From: a virus
IMG/VR virus record: IMGVR_UViG_3300032087_006032
Location: 1-23,342 of that record
Reading direction: 5' to 3' (one strand)
DNA length: 23,342 nt
In this document: piece after piece, positions 1 through 7,119 of the stretch
Layout of the letters: each line of letters opens with the position of its first letter
Numbering within the stretch: the first letter of the stretch is position 1
Translations under genes and position numbers: made by a program
Notes under the pieces: model-generated
Database searches by the model: none
Seen by the model: only the letters and a program-made list of their open reading frames with translations
What the model was told of the DNA's origin: nothing

Positions 1-288
1 TTACGTCTATCTAATGATATACAAACAATGTCCCTTGATCTTGACTCAGGTGGAGTTGGTACAGAACTTAAAAAACTTTTAAGCCCTATGTCTGCTACAT
101 ACGATAGCTTTGATAGATATAAAGAATTAGACGCTAGAGGTTATTTATGGTGCGATGCCAATAAAACCACAGCCATTAGATGGTTAGTTAGTTTTTCTAG
201 AAATAATGGATTAGAATTAACATCTAAAAGTGCTAATACCTTAATCAAAAAAGCTATCTCAAATTATAAGAAAAGCCTTATTTCTTAG
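1..288 (+). CDS. Unknown protein, C-terminal part (5' end outside window)
   Basis: This is the only plus-strand gene. The reading frame is open from base 1, and the first ATG at 28 has no purine-rich ribosome site before it. The gene therefore most likely begins to the left of the window and the visible 95 residues are its C-terminus. The visible part is soluble and mixed-charge, with a tryptophan pair near the middle (YLWCD and IRWLV) and a lysine-rich end. I recognise no domain or motif. Its stop lies inside the end of the convergent minus-strand zinc-ribbon gene, an 11-nt tail-to-tail overlap, so the left transcription unit meets the replication operon here without any spacer. It is a real gene by length and gene-like composition; its function is not known. 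Confidence 0.6.
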   Translation, partial: LRLSNDIQTMSLDLDSGGVGTELKKLLSPMSATYDSFDRYKELDARGYLWCDANKTTAIRWLVSFSRNNGLELTSKSANTLIKKAISNYKKSLIS

Positions 289-601
289 TTGGATTATATT
301 TATACCAACCACGATTCTCTAGATAGTCGCCGTTGTCGCCTTTACGCTTAGGGAATAAAGTTCCGCCCTTTTTGTGTTGACCATACTGCAACACTGATCC
401 GCACTTAGTGCAACGCAATTCATAGTAATCGTTGTCTTCAACATTTCTTACTACAAATCTTAGGTCATCACTCTTACAGGATCCACAGCAAGCTTCTCCG
501 AAGATTTCCTGCAATGTAGACAGTTCTTTAAAAATCTGTTTCTGTCCTTCTGCCTCTAATTCAAACTCCAACCTATCATTAACTTTATATTTTAATTTCA
601 T
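278..601 (-). CDS. Small zinc-ribbon protein, unknown function
   Basis: A 107-residue protein with a four-cysteine zinc ribbon: C39-x2-C42 and C64-x2-C67, separated by a charged hairpin. The N-terminus is a short strand/helix region, and the C-terminus is basic and rich in Gly, Lys and Asn (KKGG, PTKK). Two ATGs are available, at 607 and 601. The GGAG at 613..610 lies 8 nt from the ATG at 601 but only 2 nt from the one at 607, so 601 is chosen. This also gives an ATGA overlap with the stop of the upstream annealing-protein candidate. Translational coupling to that gene suggests a role with it in DNA repair or recombination, which is inference. It is the last gene of the minus-strand run and overlaps the convergent gene on the other strand by 11 nt. 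Confidence 0.75.
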   Translation of the reverse strand: MKLKYKVNDRLEFELEAEGQKQIFKELSTLQEIFGEACCGSCKSDDLRFVVRNVEDNDYYELRCTKCGSVLQYGQHKKGGTLFPKRKGDNGDYLENRGWYKYNPTKK

Positions 602-1287
602 CGCCATTGCTCCGTGTAACCTTTAAGAATTTCTGGAATACTATCAATGTCTTGTTGATAGCTAGACAACTGCCTTATAATATCAACAGCTTCCTTATGA
701 GTCAAGCTTCTTACATTATTATTGTCGAAACCTAGATGTTCTACAAGAGACAGGGCATTTACATCCAACCTCTTGCATAATACATCCATAAAATTAATCT
801 GGTTACTGCTAACCTTACCAACATTTTCACCATTAATATCATCTTCTATTTCTTCTGCAATTTCTTCTGCAGCTACAACTTTTCTTAATTTCAAAGCCCT
901 TCTTAAAGCTCTACCTTCAGCCCTTGTTTCTGCAACAGCAACAGGATGATTTCTGAAAATTTTATCACAATTACCCCAGTATACGTCTGCGGCGCCATTT
1001 ACGGTTCTGGTTTTAATTTCCTGTGGTAGATCACCATTATTTAAAACATAGGTCAGAGAATGGACCACAGTGGCCCTCTGGCCGTTTTCTGGGTCTGGAG
1101 ACTGTATTACTTCAGAGCATGAACCAACAACGGTACAATCTAGTGCAATTTCAAATATTCTACGCAAACCATCTGTGGTAGGATTACCCATAATCTTTTC
1201 ATCATCAGACAATAATTCCAGAACCTGGTCAGTCCATCCCAGATCATTAGGTGTTACAACTTGTTCTGCTTTTTTTGCTTTCGTCAT
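598..1287 (-). CDS. Candidate Rad52/Erf-like single-strand annealing protein
   Basis: A 229-residue protein. Residues about 115-135 read VAVAETRAEGRALRRAL, which resembles the alanine/arginine helix (A-E-T-x-A-x-G-R-A-L) found in phage Erf/Rad52-type annealing proteins. A beta-rich N-terminal part with a conserved-looking Trp-Gly segment (VYWGNC) precedes it. An acidic linker (about 140-152) leads to a small helical C-terminal domain (SSNQINFMDVLCKRL...LTHKEAVDIIRQL), a layout common in phage annealing proteins. The start ATG at 1287 overlaps the upstream stop as TAATG, with GAGG 7 nt ahead. Its stop is coupled by ATGA to the zinc-ribbon gene. If correct, it would anneal ssDNA in recombination-dependent replication alongside RecA and SSB. 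The family call rests on one motif plus layout, so it is tentative. The gene itself is certain. Confidence 0.5.
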   Translation of the reverse strand: MTKAKKAEQVVTPNDLGWTDQVLELLSDDEKIMGNPTTDGLRRIFEIALDCTVVGSCSEVIQSPDPENGQRATVVHSLTYVLNNGDLPQEIKTRTVNGAADVYWGNCDKIFRNHPVAVAETRAEGRALRRALKLRKVVAAEEIAEEIEDDINGENVGKVSSNQINFMDVLCKRLDVNALSLVEHLGFDNNNVRSLTHKEAVDIIRQLSSYQQDIDSIPEILKGYTEQWR

Positions 1288-2069
1288 TATTCATCCTCTA
1301 TATTAAAAGTCTTCTGATTGCTACTAGAAATGTTTGTTAATAATTTATCCAATTTTTCAAAGATCAATCTAGCTCTGGTAGCAGAAAAATCCTTGGATTG
1401 TTTGATCCTGACTAGCTTCATGCCGCGTCCAATAATTAATCCTGTTTTTTTATTGTCGTATTTTTGGTTACGCTGCAAGGTATCTTGACCCCACACGGGC
1501 TCAAAGTGAGATGGGCCATCGACCTCTATAGCTGTAGTAAGCTCTGGCAGATAGATGTCAATTTGCAATTTGGTATTTGAGAGAATTTGCTCTTTATGAA
1601 ATTCCACTTTGTATCCAGCGCCTATAAGAGCATCTAATAAAAACTTTTCTAACTTGGAACCATACTTACTACTCTCTCTAATTGCCACGTATGCAGAGTG
1701 TCTTCTGTTATATTTTTCATCTTCAGATAACTTATCCCATACATCTCTGGCTTTTTGTTTTCTTTGTTTTAATTCTGATTCAGACATATTGGCCCACGAA
1801 TTATATATGCCCATACCTATCTTTTGCTTTTCTTCTTCACTTCTAGCTTTGCCCTTGGTAGGATGCTTAGCTTTCCCTTTTGCTAAAACATTTTTCTGGG
1901 CTTGCGTTTTATCACGAATAGGTATTTCATACTTAATGGCATCTCGTCTAACTTTATTAGCATAAGTATCGTACTTATTTGCTATCTCAGCAAACGACAA
2001 TCCATCTTTCACATATTCTTTTTGTAATAACTTCTTTTTGTCTGGTTCAGACAGCGTTTTGTACGACAT
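1287..2069 (-). CDS. Homing-endonuclease-like protein, Vsr/PD-(D/E)XK fold with HTH and NUMOD3-like region
   Basis: A 260-residue protein with three parts. Residues about 22-50 look like a helix-turn-helix (SFAEIANKY...). Residues about 64-125 are a basic, repetitive stretch with the GKARSEEEKQKIG pattern typical of NUMOD3 DNA-binding modules of homing nucleases. Residues about 138-225 are a Vsr-like nuclease core: E141, D171, the IEVDGPSH strand (E182, D184, H188) and a later basic segment ending in VRIKQ. This combination is known from EDxHD/Vsr-type free-standing homing endonucleases. The start ATG at 2069 follows AAGGAG at 10 nt and overlaps the previous gene by 23 nt, a looser join than its neighbours, which fits a later insertion. 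It probably makes a site-specific break to promote its own spread; the target is unknown. Confidence 0.7.
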   Translation of the reverse strand: MSYKTLSEPDKKKLLQKEYVKDGLSFAEIANKYDTYANKVRRDAIKYEIPIRDKTQAQKNVLAKGKAKHPTKGKARSEEEKQKIGMGIYNSWANMSESELKQRKQKARDVWDKLSEDEKYNRRHSAYVAIRESSKYGSKLEKFLLDALIGAGYKVEFHKEQILSNTKLQIDIYLPELTTAIEVDGPSHFEPVWGQDTLQRNQKYDNKKTGLIIGRGMKLVRIKQSKDFSATRARLIFEKLDKLLTNISSSNQKTFNIEDE

Positions 2070-2439
2070 AGTTTTGGTACTCCTTGTTTGATAGAATCTT
2101 TTTTAATTGATCTAGTCTGCCTTTTTCCTCTAAAAAGTCTTCTATATTATAATGATCAACATTCGATAGATTATGCCTTGTTGGAATATCTATACATATA
2201 AATTTATTGGACTTAAAAGTATCGGCAATATCATAGCAAGTATTATCTGTTAGAATCAAATAATTTTGAGACATCAAGTACCTACTGTGAAATTCTGGTA
2301 ATGGAGTTAATACATTCTTTTTATCAAAAAATATCACAGGATCAGATATAAGATTGTGGTGCCTAAGTATCCCATATAGTTTAAAGCTATTTGTTTCTGG
2401 TGTTACGGCTGCTGAGTAGTATTTTATGTCGTGCATCAT
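2047..2439 (-). CDS. Unknown protein at the end of the sugar-related cassette
   Basis: A 130-residue soluble protein that I do not recognise. It has alternating hydrophobic strands (PVIFFDKK, NYLILTDN, KFICIDIP) separated by loops, consistent with a small alpha/beta fold, and ends in a helical, charged tail. No cysteine cluster, signal peptide or membrane segment is seen. The ATG at 2439 overlaps the stop of the nucleotidyltransferase-like gene (ATGA). A second ATG at 2436 has the better distance from AAGGA and may be the true start. Position and coupling suggest it works with the upstream nucleotidyltransferase and glycosyltransferases, but that is guilt by association only. Confidence 0.65.
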   Translation of the reverse strand: MMHDIKYYSAAVTPETNSFKLYGILRHHNLISDPVIFFDKKNVLTPLPEFHSRYLMSQNYLILTDNTCYDIADTFKSNKFICIDIPTRHNLSNVDHYNIEDFLEEKGRLDQLKKILSNKEYQNYVVQNAV

Positions 2440-3104
2440 ATATCCTTTGCTTTTTTGTAATTGTCCACACTATCTATTATTATATGCTTTTTGGTGTTAA
2501 CGTCTTGTATGGTGAATTTGTCATAATTGTTTAACAGATTAATAAATTCAAACATATAAGTAGAGTATAGTTTTTCAGTACATATTTGCTTGGCATATTC
2601 TATATGCTTTTTATTTAAACAGTATATGTTGGTTGACTTTGTAGGTAGATTAAAGAACATGTGTTGCAAAGTATCTCCGTCTACAATCGCCCCAATATTC
2701 GTTGCGAATTCTTTATGACGATTAACAACCAAGAAAGACTTATGTACTCTGGTATTGATTTTTGACCAAAAGTTTTTCGCAAACATGCAGTTCTGATTAA
2801 CGACTATTGCTTTATTGTATTTGATAGCTTTTAATGCTTCACACAAGCTTTGTGTTTCATTAGATGTAGTAGACAACTCATGAGATATATACTTAACACG
2901 ATTATATCCCTCCAATATTTTTTGCATTTTCCTGTGTTCAAATCCGCCAACCACAACAATTTCTGCACTGTTATAGTTGTGTAATATATACTCTATGTGT
3001 TTTTCTATTATGGTATATTTTTTATACTTCAACAATCCCACATTGCCCATAGACTTCATGCCTTTTGTGGGTAACGAGGATATGATTATAAACGATACGC
3101 TCAT
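2436..3104 (-). CDS. Nucleotidyltransferase-like protein (GT-A/sugar-nucleotide type, divergent)
   Basis: A 222-residue protein. The N-terminus has the layout of NTP-transferase and MobA-type enzymes: a first beta strand (VSFIIISSL), then a Gly/Lys loop (GMKSMGNVGLLK) in the place of the usual G-x-G-T-R-x-x-P-K-x-L loop, then a helix (YTIIEKHIEYIL) and a second strand (AEIVVVGGF). Later segments (YNKAIVVNQNCMF) sit where the substrate or metal loop would be. The loop is degenerate, lacking the standard GTR, so activity is uncertain. If active it would make or use a nucleotide-activated sugar. It begins at an ATGA overlap with the methyltransferase-like gene and is coupled to the next gene in the same way. 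Fold assignment is moderate confidence; the substrate is unknown. Confidence 0.6.
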   Translation of the reverse strand: MSVSFIIISSLPTKGMKSMGNVGLLKYKKYTIIEKHIEYILHNYNSAEIVVVGGFEHRKMQKILEGYNRVKYISHELSTTSNETQSLCEALKAIKYNKAIVVNQNCMFAKNFWSKINTRVHKSFLVVNRHKEFATNIGAIVDGDTLQHMFFNLPTKSTNIYCLNKKHIEYAKQICTEKLYSTYMFEFINLLNNYDKFTIQDVNTKKHIIIDSVDNYKKAKDI

Positions 3105-3520
3105 TTAATTATTTGTGCTGTAAAATAGTACTCGAATATATTAATGTACTTTTGTGTAATCAATTTATAATTAGCAACAGATAATAGATCTATAATATTT
3201 TGTGCAGAGTGCATGAACACTCTTTCTTTGTAAGTTAGCATCTGGGCTAATTCAATATTAACTTTATCAAAAGTCAATGCAATCGCTAATTGTTTTATAT
3301 CTGGGGCCTGAATATATAGCAGGCCTTTATTGTTTAGTTTTTCAGCTATTTTTTCTAATAATGCTGGTTGTTCAGATGGTAGAGTATAATCTAGTAGATC
3401 TTGTATATACATACTTTCTACAGAATTATTTTCTATTTCATCTATTCTATCTATATGTATATTGTTGGTATCTGGTATGTCCAGTATATCATTAGTCTTA
3501 TGTAGGTAAATATTATTCAT
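3101..3520 (-). CDS. Methyltransferase-like small protein, apparently lacking the SAM-binding loop
   Basis: A 139-residue protein. Residues about 28-75 (NNSVESMYIQDLLDY, then a helix, then NNKGLLYIQAPD) match the central part of class I SAM-dependent methyltransferases, where an acidic turn, a helix and a strand ending in x-P-D/N follow in that order. The C-terminus (NYKLITQKYINIFEYYFTAQI) looks like the last beta hairpin of that fold. The Gly-rich motif I that binds SAM is absent, because the protein starts after the place where it should be. The ATG at 3520 is chosen over a longer version because it gives the 8-nt ATG-x3-TAA overlap used repeatedly in this operon. It may be a degenerate or partner-dependent methyltransferase. 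Confidence 0.55.
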   Translation of the reverse strand: MNNIYLHKTNDILDIPDTNNIHIDRIDEIENNSVESMYIQDLLDYTLPSEQPALLEKIAEKLNNKGLLYIQAPDIKQLAIALTFDKVNIELAQMLTYKERVFMHSAQNIIDLLSVANYKLITQKYINIFEYYFTAQIIK

Positions 3521-3959
3521 ATATGTATCTTCTTTTTTTCTGCTCGTTAAAAATCTGCTCCCATTCTTTAGCATTAGATCCGTAACCTAGAACAATATCA
3601 TGAATATTGCCCCAGGATTGTTTAACCTGATCATCAACAGCTATCTGCCAAACATTAGGTAGCATATCTATTTTTTTCTGCACCTTACTAACATCTAGTG
3701 TGTCTGATCTAACCTCATGGTCTACAACAACTAAATTACATTGATGATATTGACAAACACTTATAATTTTCTCTAAGCTTTGAGTTCGATTATTCAGTAG
3801 AACTATATCTGGTACACAGTTTCCAACATAAAGGTGGTCAAGTGAAAAAATCTTAACATCCAAGCTTTTCAGAAATTTCTCGAAATAAATGTTATTGCTC
3901 GGTATATTTAATATGTTTGTGCTATTACTAAGTTCTCTGGATAATAGGCTACTAATCAT
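3513..3959 (-). CDS. Lone glycosyltransferase-like domain, unknown function
   Basis: A 148-residue protein. Its middle (PDIVLLNNR, a helix, then CNLVVVDHE) looks like two Rossmann strands of the N-terminal half of a GT-B glycosyltransferase. The next part (NVWQIAVDDQVKQSWGN, then HDIVLGYG) resembles the region where such enzymes test for a surface-exposed Ser-Trp and leave the first domain. No second, nucleotide-sugar-binding domain and no E-x7-E motif are present, so it cannot be a complete GT-B enzyme alone. It starts at an ATGA overlap with the full glycosyltransferase before it and ends in an 8-nt overlap with the methyltransferase-like gene. It may be an accessory or remnant domain. Confidence 0.5.
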   Translation of the reverse strand: MISSLLSRELSNSTNILNIPSNNIYFEKFLKSLDVKIFSLDHLYVGNCVPDIVLLNNRTQSLEKIISVCQYHQCNLVVVDHEVRSDTLDVSKVQKKIDMLPNVWQIAVDDQVKQSWGNIHDIVLGYGSNAKEWEQIFNEQKKRRYIYE

Positions 3960-5026
3960 AAGTATGTATGAAATTTTGAGTTGTCGAATATATTGCGATC
4001 TACACTAGACATCTTGCGTTGTTTTTCTTGTTCTGTTAATTGAAAAGCCGACCTCATTTTAGCTCTAATATCAGATACGATTGGTTTATACCATACTTCG
4101 TGTTGAGTAAATACATTATTTAGACCAAAAATATTATTACTAATAACGTTTTCTTCGATGCTCTTTATATTAAATCCATTATTCTGTGTAATATAGCAAG
4201 CTGGGGCTGTTTTATCTACACATATCACACTATTACCATACAATAAAGCTTCTACGCAAGCGGCTCCACCATGAGAACATTTTGATGTATCTATGTAGCA
4301 ATGGCAATTATTATGAAGGTCGACCTTTTTGGTATGATCTATGTGTCCCAAAATAATGATTGGCTCAATAGTATCTTTAGGGGTTTTACGGCTAATTTCA
4401 TAGGCATTATTAACTATATTTTTTACAGCACCTTCTTCTGCTGAATCTATTTTGATAATAAGCCTAGCAGATTCTTTATTTGAAAATTCTGATAGGTATG
4501 CTATTAGTAATTCCAACAATCCGTCTTTGTGATTCAATGACGAGAAACTATAGAAATTAAATTCATTTTCATCACTATGGTTGGTTTCCTCGTCTATTCT
4601 TTTTAAATTAAAGGGTTCTGGTATAACCTTTATTTTTTTAAATACCCCAGACTCTCTCAGTATTTTTTCCCCATAGAAAGAGTTGACCCACACTTCATCC
4701 ATCATGTTGATTTTTTCAATCCATCCAGTATGAGATAGATTTCTCGTTGCTATTTTTGGCACACAAATATTTTTACCAAAACGATTATTGTATTCATAAA
4801 ATTCTGGTAATGTATCTTGTATGACGCAATCGTAGTTGTACTGTTTGTTGTTTTCTAGAGATAGCAAATCTTTATCTAAATTAGTTACATAGTTATCTAT
4901 GGTAAGATAGATAGGTCTAATAGATAAATTAACATTAGCAATATTATTCAGTGCTTCTATATAGCGTAAAGAAGCATAGCCAAAACTGTTTTTCTCTCTA
5001 TAATGTCCTAGATATAGAATATTCAT
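3956..5026 (-). CDS. Glycosyltransferase, GT-B fold (group 1 type)
   Basis: A 356-residue protein that would transfer a sugar from a nucleotide-sugar to an unknown acceptor in the cytoplasm. The N-terminal domain opens with MNILYLGHY and a loop with FGYASLRYIEAL. A mid-protein segment (EVWVNSFYGEKILRESGV, then VIPEPFN at about 134-140) is the classic hinge pattern of group 1 enzymes, the site where the next domain starts. The C-terminal domain has FNFYSFSSLNHKDG and SHGGAACVEALLYGNSVIC (about 251-269), matching the donor-binding G-x3-C/V-E-A-L segment. A longer version would run 66 nt into the previous gene; the ATG at 5026 is chosen because it forms an exact ATGA overlap with that gene's stop. 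Sugar and acceptor cannot be told from sequence. Confidence 0.8.
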   Translation of the reverse strand: MNILYLGHYREKNSFGYASLRYIEALNNIANVNLSIRPIYLTIDNYVTNLDKDLLSLENNKQYNYDCVIQDTLPEFYEYNNRFGKNICVPKIATRNLSHTGWIEKINMMDEVWVNSFYGEKILRESGVFKKIKVIPEPFNLKRIDEETNHSDENEFNFYSFSSLNHKDGLLELLIAYLSEFSNKESARLIIKIDSAEEGAVKNIVNNAYEISRKTPKDTIEPIIILGHIDHTKKVDLHNNCHCYIDTSKCSHGGAACVEALLYGNSVICVDKTAPACYITQNNGFNIKSIEENVISNNIFGLNNVFTQHEVWYKPIVSDIRAKMRSAFQLTEQEKQRKMSSVDRNIFDNSKFHTYL

Positions 5027-6651
5027 GCGTATTGAACTACATGGTTCATCATTTCTGGAGGATCTATTTCTCCTACCCTGACCTTTTCCCATATGGTTTT
5101 GCTGTTCATAAAACCTTCCAGAGACTTTATAGCGTTATCCATTGTAAATGGTTGCACCTTACCATTACTTGCTACATATCCAACATCGGCTGAGTGAACG
5201 ATATTTTGGAAAATAGCGGTATGCTTAATGTGCGGAGCATTAATAACATGATCAGCAATAAAGTTTAAGACTTTTCTATTACTAGGTAATGGTGGAACTT
5301 TTACTTCTGGTTGTGGTAAAGCTGGTTTTGCGTCCCACTTGCCTTGTAATCCAGTTAATTCGATATTGTCAAATATACGTTCGAAAGCCTCTGCGGTTTT
5401 ATTCCAATCGTAACTACTAGTTAATTTATTTCTCAAATTCTCTGTCTGGCTCATGCGTTTGATAAAAGATAGATCTTTTAGCTCATTATATTTCTTAACT
5501 AGAATATCTATACATTTATCATCATCTGGATAAACACGATCAGCATTAGTTTCTAGCTCTCTAAAGTAAGATGCTACTGGAACAATATCTGCCCCTATAT
5601 TATCTCCTACTTCTCTCATGGCTCCATGATCTACTGTGACTACAGGTATGCCACAGGCAGCAGCTTCTACTGGTGGGATACCGAATCCTTCACAAATAGC
5701 ATATTGAACATAAACATCAAAGCTATTTATAACCTTGGCCAAATCTTTATCTTCTAAACCATTTGAAACAGTACACATTCCACAGGCTTTTTGATTGCAA
5801 TGCTTACAACCTGTAGGATGTTCATGAAATGTACTAGCATAATACTTCTTGCATGCTTGACACTTGTATGTAAAATATACCAGGGACATAGCATCATAAT
5901 ACATTAATAGATCTGGTAAATTCCATGCGTTTAAATCTGGATAGCTAGTGTGCAGATACAACTTAGCATTAGGTGCTGATCGAGAAACTTCTTTGATAAT
6001 TTTGATAAGGTTTGGAATTAATTTGCGTTTTTGATTTCTCATTACAGACCCTATAACAAAGTCTGATGGTGATAAACCAAGTTGTTGTTTCAGCATTTCT
6101 TTAGGTTCTTTACTTGGTGCAAAGACATCTATATTTACTGCGTCATTGACTGGTTCTACTAAATTCATAGGCACACCAGTAGATTTTAAATAATCAACGC
6201 CCCATTGTGTGTGTGCAGATACAGTGTCAGCACTACTAAATGTTTGCAGCCAATCTGTTTTTTGTGGTGCAGAATCGATGGTTGGGCCTATCATCCAATG
6301 AAAGTATGGTCGTAATGGTGACATCTCTACAAAACTAGACATCCAATAATCACGAATGTCAAATACTATATCTGGCTTAAAGTCTATGCAAGATCTTTCA
6401 AAGCCCCACGCCCCAAAGGCATTGCTGGGATTGCTCCCATATTGTTTCAATGCCTCTGGATCTGTTGGCGCGTTGGCATAAATCTTCCAAGGTTCTTTCT
6501 TAGGGACATTGATGGTTCTATATGCAGACAGTTCAGCAATTTCATACTTATTTGTAGCATGTAGTTTTGAAAGGATACTTTTTGTGTAATTACCAAATCC
6601 AGAATCTACATGACTAGACTCGGCACACATTAATATTCTTTTTTTGCCCAT
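5023..6651 (-). CDS. GT4-family glycosyltransferase with an inserted six-cysteine zinc module
   Basis: A protein of about 542 residues. The GT-B N-domain starts with KKRILMCAESSHVDSGFGNYT. The C-domain shows VIGSVMRNQKRK (phosphate-contacting R/K pattern), then FDVYVQYAICEGFGIPPVEAA with the E-x7-E donor motif (about E321 and E329), then GIPVVTVDHGAMREV. Between these, at about 264-293, sits an insertion with three C-x2-C pairs and two histidines, almost certainly zinc-binding and not part of the usual GT4 core. A Pro-rich linker (about 450-465) leads to an extra C-terminal region of about 75 residues that I do not recognise. Two ATGs occur at 6654 and 6651; AAGGG favours the second. It is the first gene after SSB, 23 nt downstream, so it is probably transcribed from the SSB promoter. 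Confidence 0.85.
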   Translation of the reverse strand: MGKKRILMCAESSHVDSGFGNYTKSILSKLHATNKYEIAELSAYRTINVPKKEPWKIYANAPTDPEALKQYGSNPSNAFGAWGFERSCIDFKPDIVFDIRDYWMSSFVEMSPLRPYFHWMIGPTIDSAPQKTDWLQTFSSADTVSAHTQWGVDYLKSTGVPMNLVEPVNDAVNIDVFAPSKEPKEMLKQQLGLSPSDFVIGSVMRNQKRKLIPNLIKIIKEVSRSAPNAKLYLHTSYPDLNAWNLPDLLMYYDAMSLVYFTYKCQACKKYYASTFHEHPTGCKHCNQKACGMCTVSNGLEDKDLAKVINSFDVYVQYAICEGFGIPPVEAAACGIPVVTVDHGAMREVGDNIGADIVPVASYFRELETNADRVYPDDDKCIDILVKKYNELKDLSFIKRMSQTENLRNKLTSSYDWNKTAEAFERIFDNIELTGLQGKWDAKPALPQPEVKVPPLPSNRKVLNFIADHVINAPHIKHTAIFQNIVHSADVGYVASNGKVQPFTMDNAIKSLEGFMNSKTIWEKVRVGEIDPPEMMNHVVQYA

Positions 6652-6674
6652 CATAATCCCTTCGGTTAGAATTC

Positions 6675-7043
6675 TTAGAAAGCTACAGCTTCTTCCATAT
6701 CCTTCTTGCGAGAAGGTCTAGTAAGCTTAGCAAAGTTACTTACTCTGAGCTTCATGCTAGAGTGTTTAACACCATCTTTTTCCCAGGTGTCGTTTCGTAA
6801 AGATCCTTCTAGCATCACTAAGTCGCCCTTAGCAAAGGATTCAGCAATGGTTCTTGCTCCAGTATCCCATGCTTCACAAGGCACAAATGTAGTAATCTTG
6901 TCCTTGTTTCCATCGGACTTGGTATACTCTCTAGAAACAGCAATAGTAAAATTAACTACTGATGTATCCTTACCATTAGAAGTATTGATTGTTCTAAGGT
7001 TAGGATCTCTGGCCAGATTACCCTTCAACACAACTAGATTCAT
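6675..7043 (-). CDS. ssb: Single-stranded DNA-binding protein
   Basis: A 122-residue protein that coats ssDNA at the fork and in recombination intermediates. It has the bacterial SSB OB-fold from residue 1 to about 108: MNLVVLKGNLARDPNLR, then VVNFTIAVSREY, then TFVPCEAWDTGARTIAESFAKGDLVMLEG and a final strand MKLRVSNF. The C-terminal tail is very short and only weakly acidic, ending MEEAVAF. This keeps the terminal Phe of the partner-binding tip but not the usual D-D-D-I-P-F. It is well expressed by design: its own promoter lies just upstream and AAGGAG stands 6 nt before the ATG. It separates the polymerase genes from the glycosyltransferase cassette. Confidence 0.95.
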   Translation of the reverse strand: MNLVVLKGNLARDPNLRTINTSNGKDTSVVNFTIAVSREYTKSDGNKDKITTFVPCEAWDTGARTIAESFAKGDLVMLEGSLRNDTWEKDGVKHSSMKLRVSNFAKLTRPSRKKDMEEAVAF

Positions 7044-7049
7044 AATAAT

Positions 7050-7055
7050 CTCCTT
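7050..7055 (-). promoter_or_regulatory. Ribosome binding site of ssb
   Basis: A perfect AAGGAG reading on the minus strand, 6 nt before the ssb ATG. It is stronger than the sites before most genes of the operon and fits high expression of SSB. Confidence 0.8.
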
Positions 7056-7085
7056 AAATCAAAAAATAAAGTAACACAACTAACT

Positions 7086-7113
7086 ATTGTAACCCACCGA
7101 GTGCCGAAGTCAA
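7086..7113 (-). promoter_or_regulatory. Sigma70-type promoter for ssb and downstream genes
   Basis: On the minus strand a -35 box TTGACT (7113..7108) and a -10 box TACAAT (7091..7086) are separated by 16 nt, each one base from consensus. The predicted start is near 7079, giving a short leader of about 36 nt to the ssb ATG. It lies in one of only two sizeable gaps in the operon, right after the stop of the polymerase C-terminal half. This would let SSB and the glycosyltransferase cassette be transcribed independently of the upstream replication genes. Confidence 0.65.
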
Positions 7114-7119
7114 GGCAAA

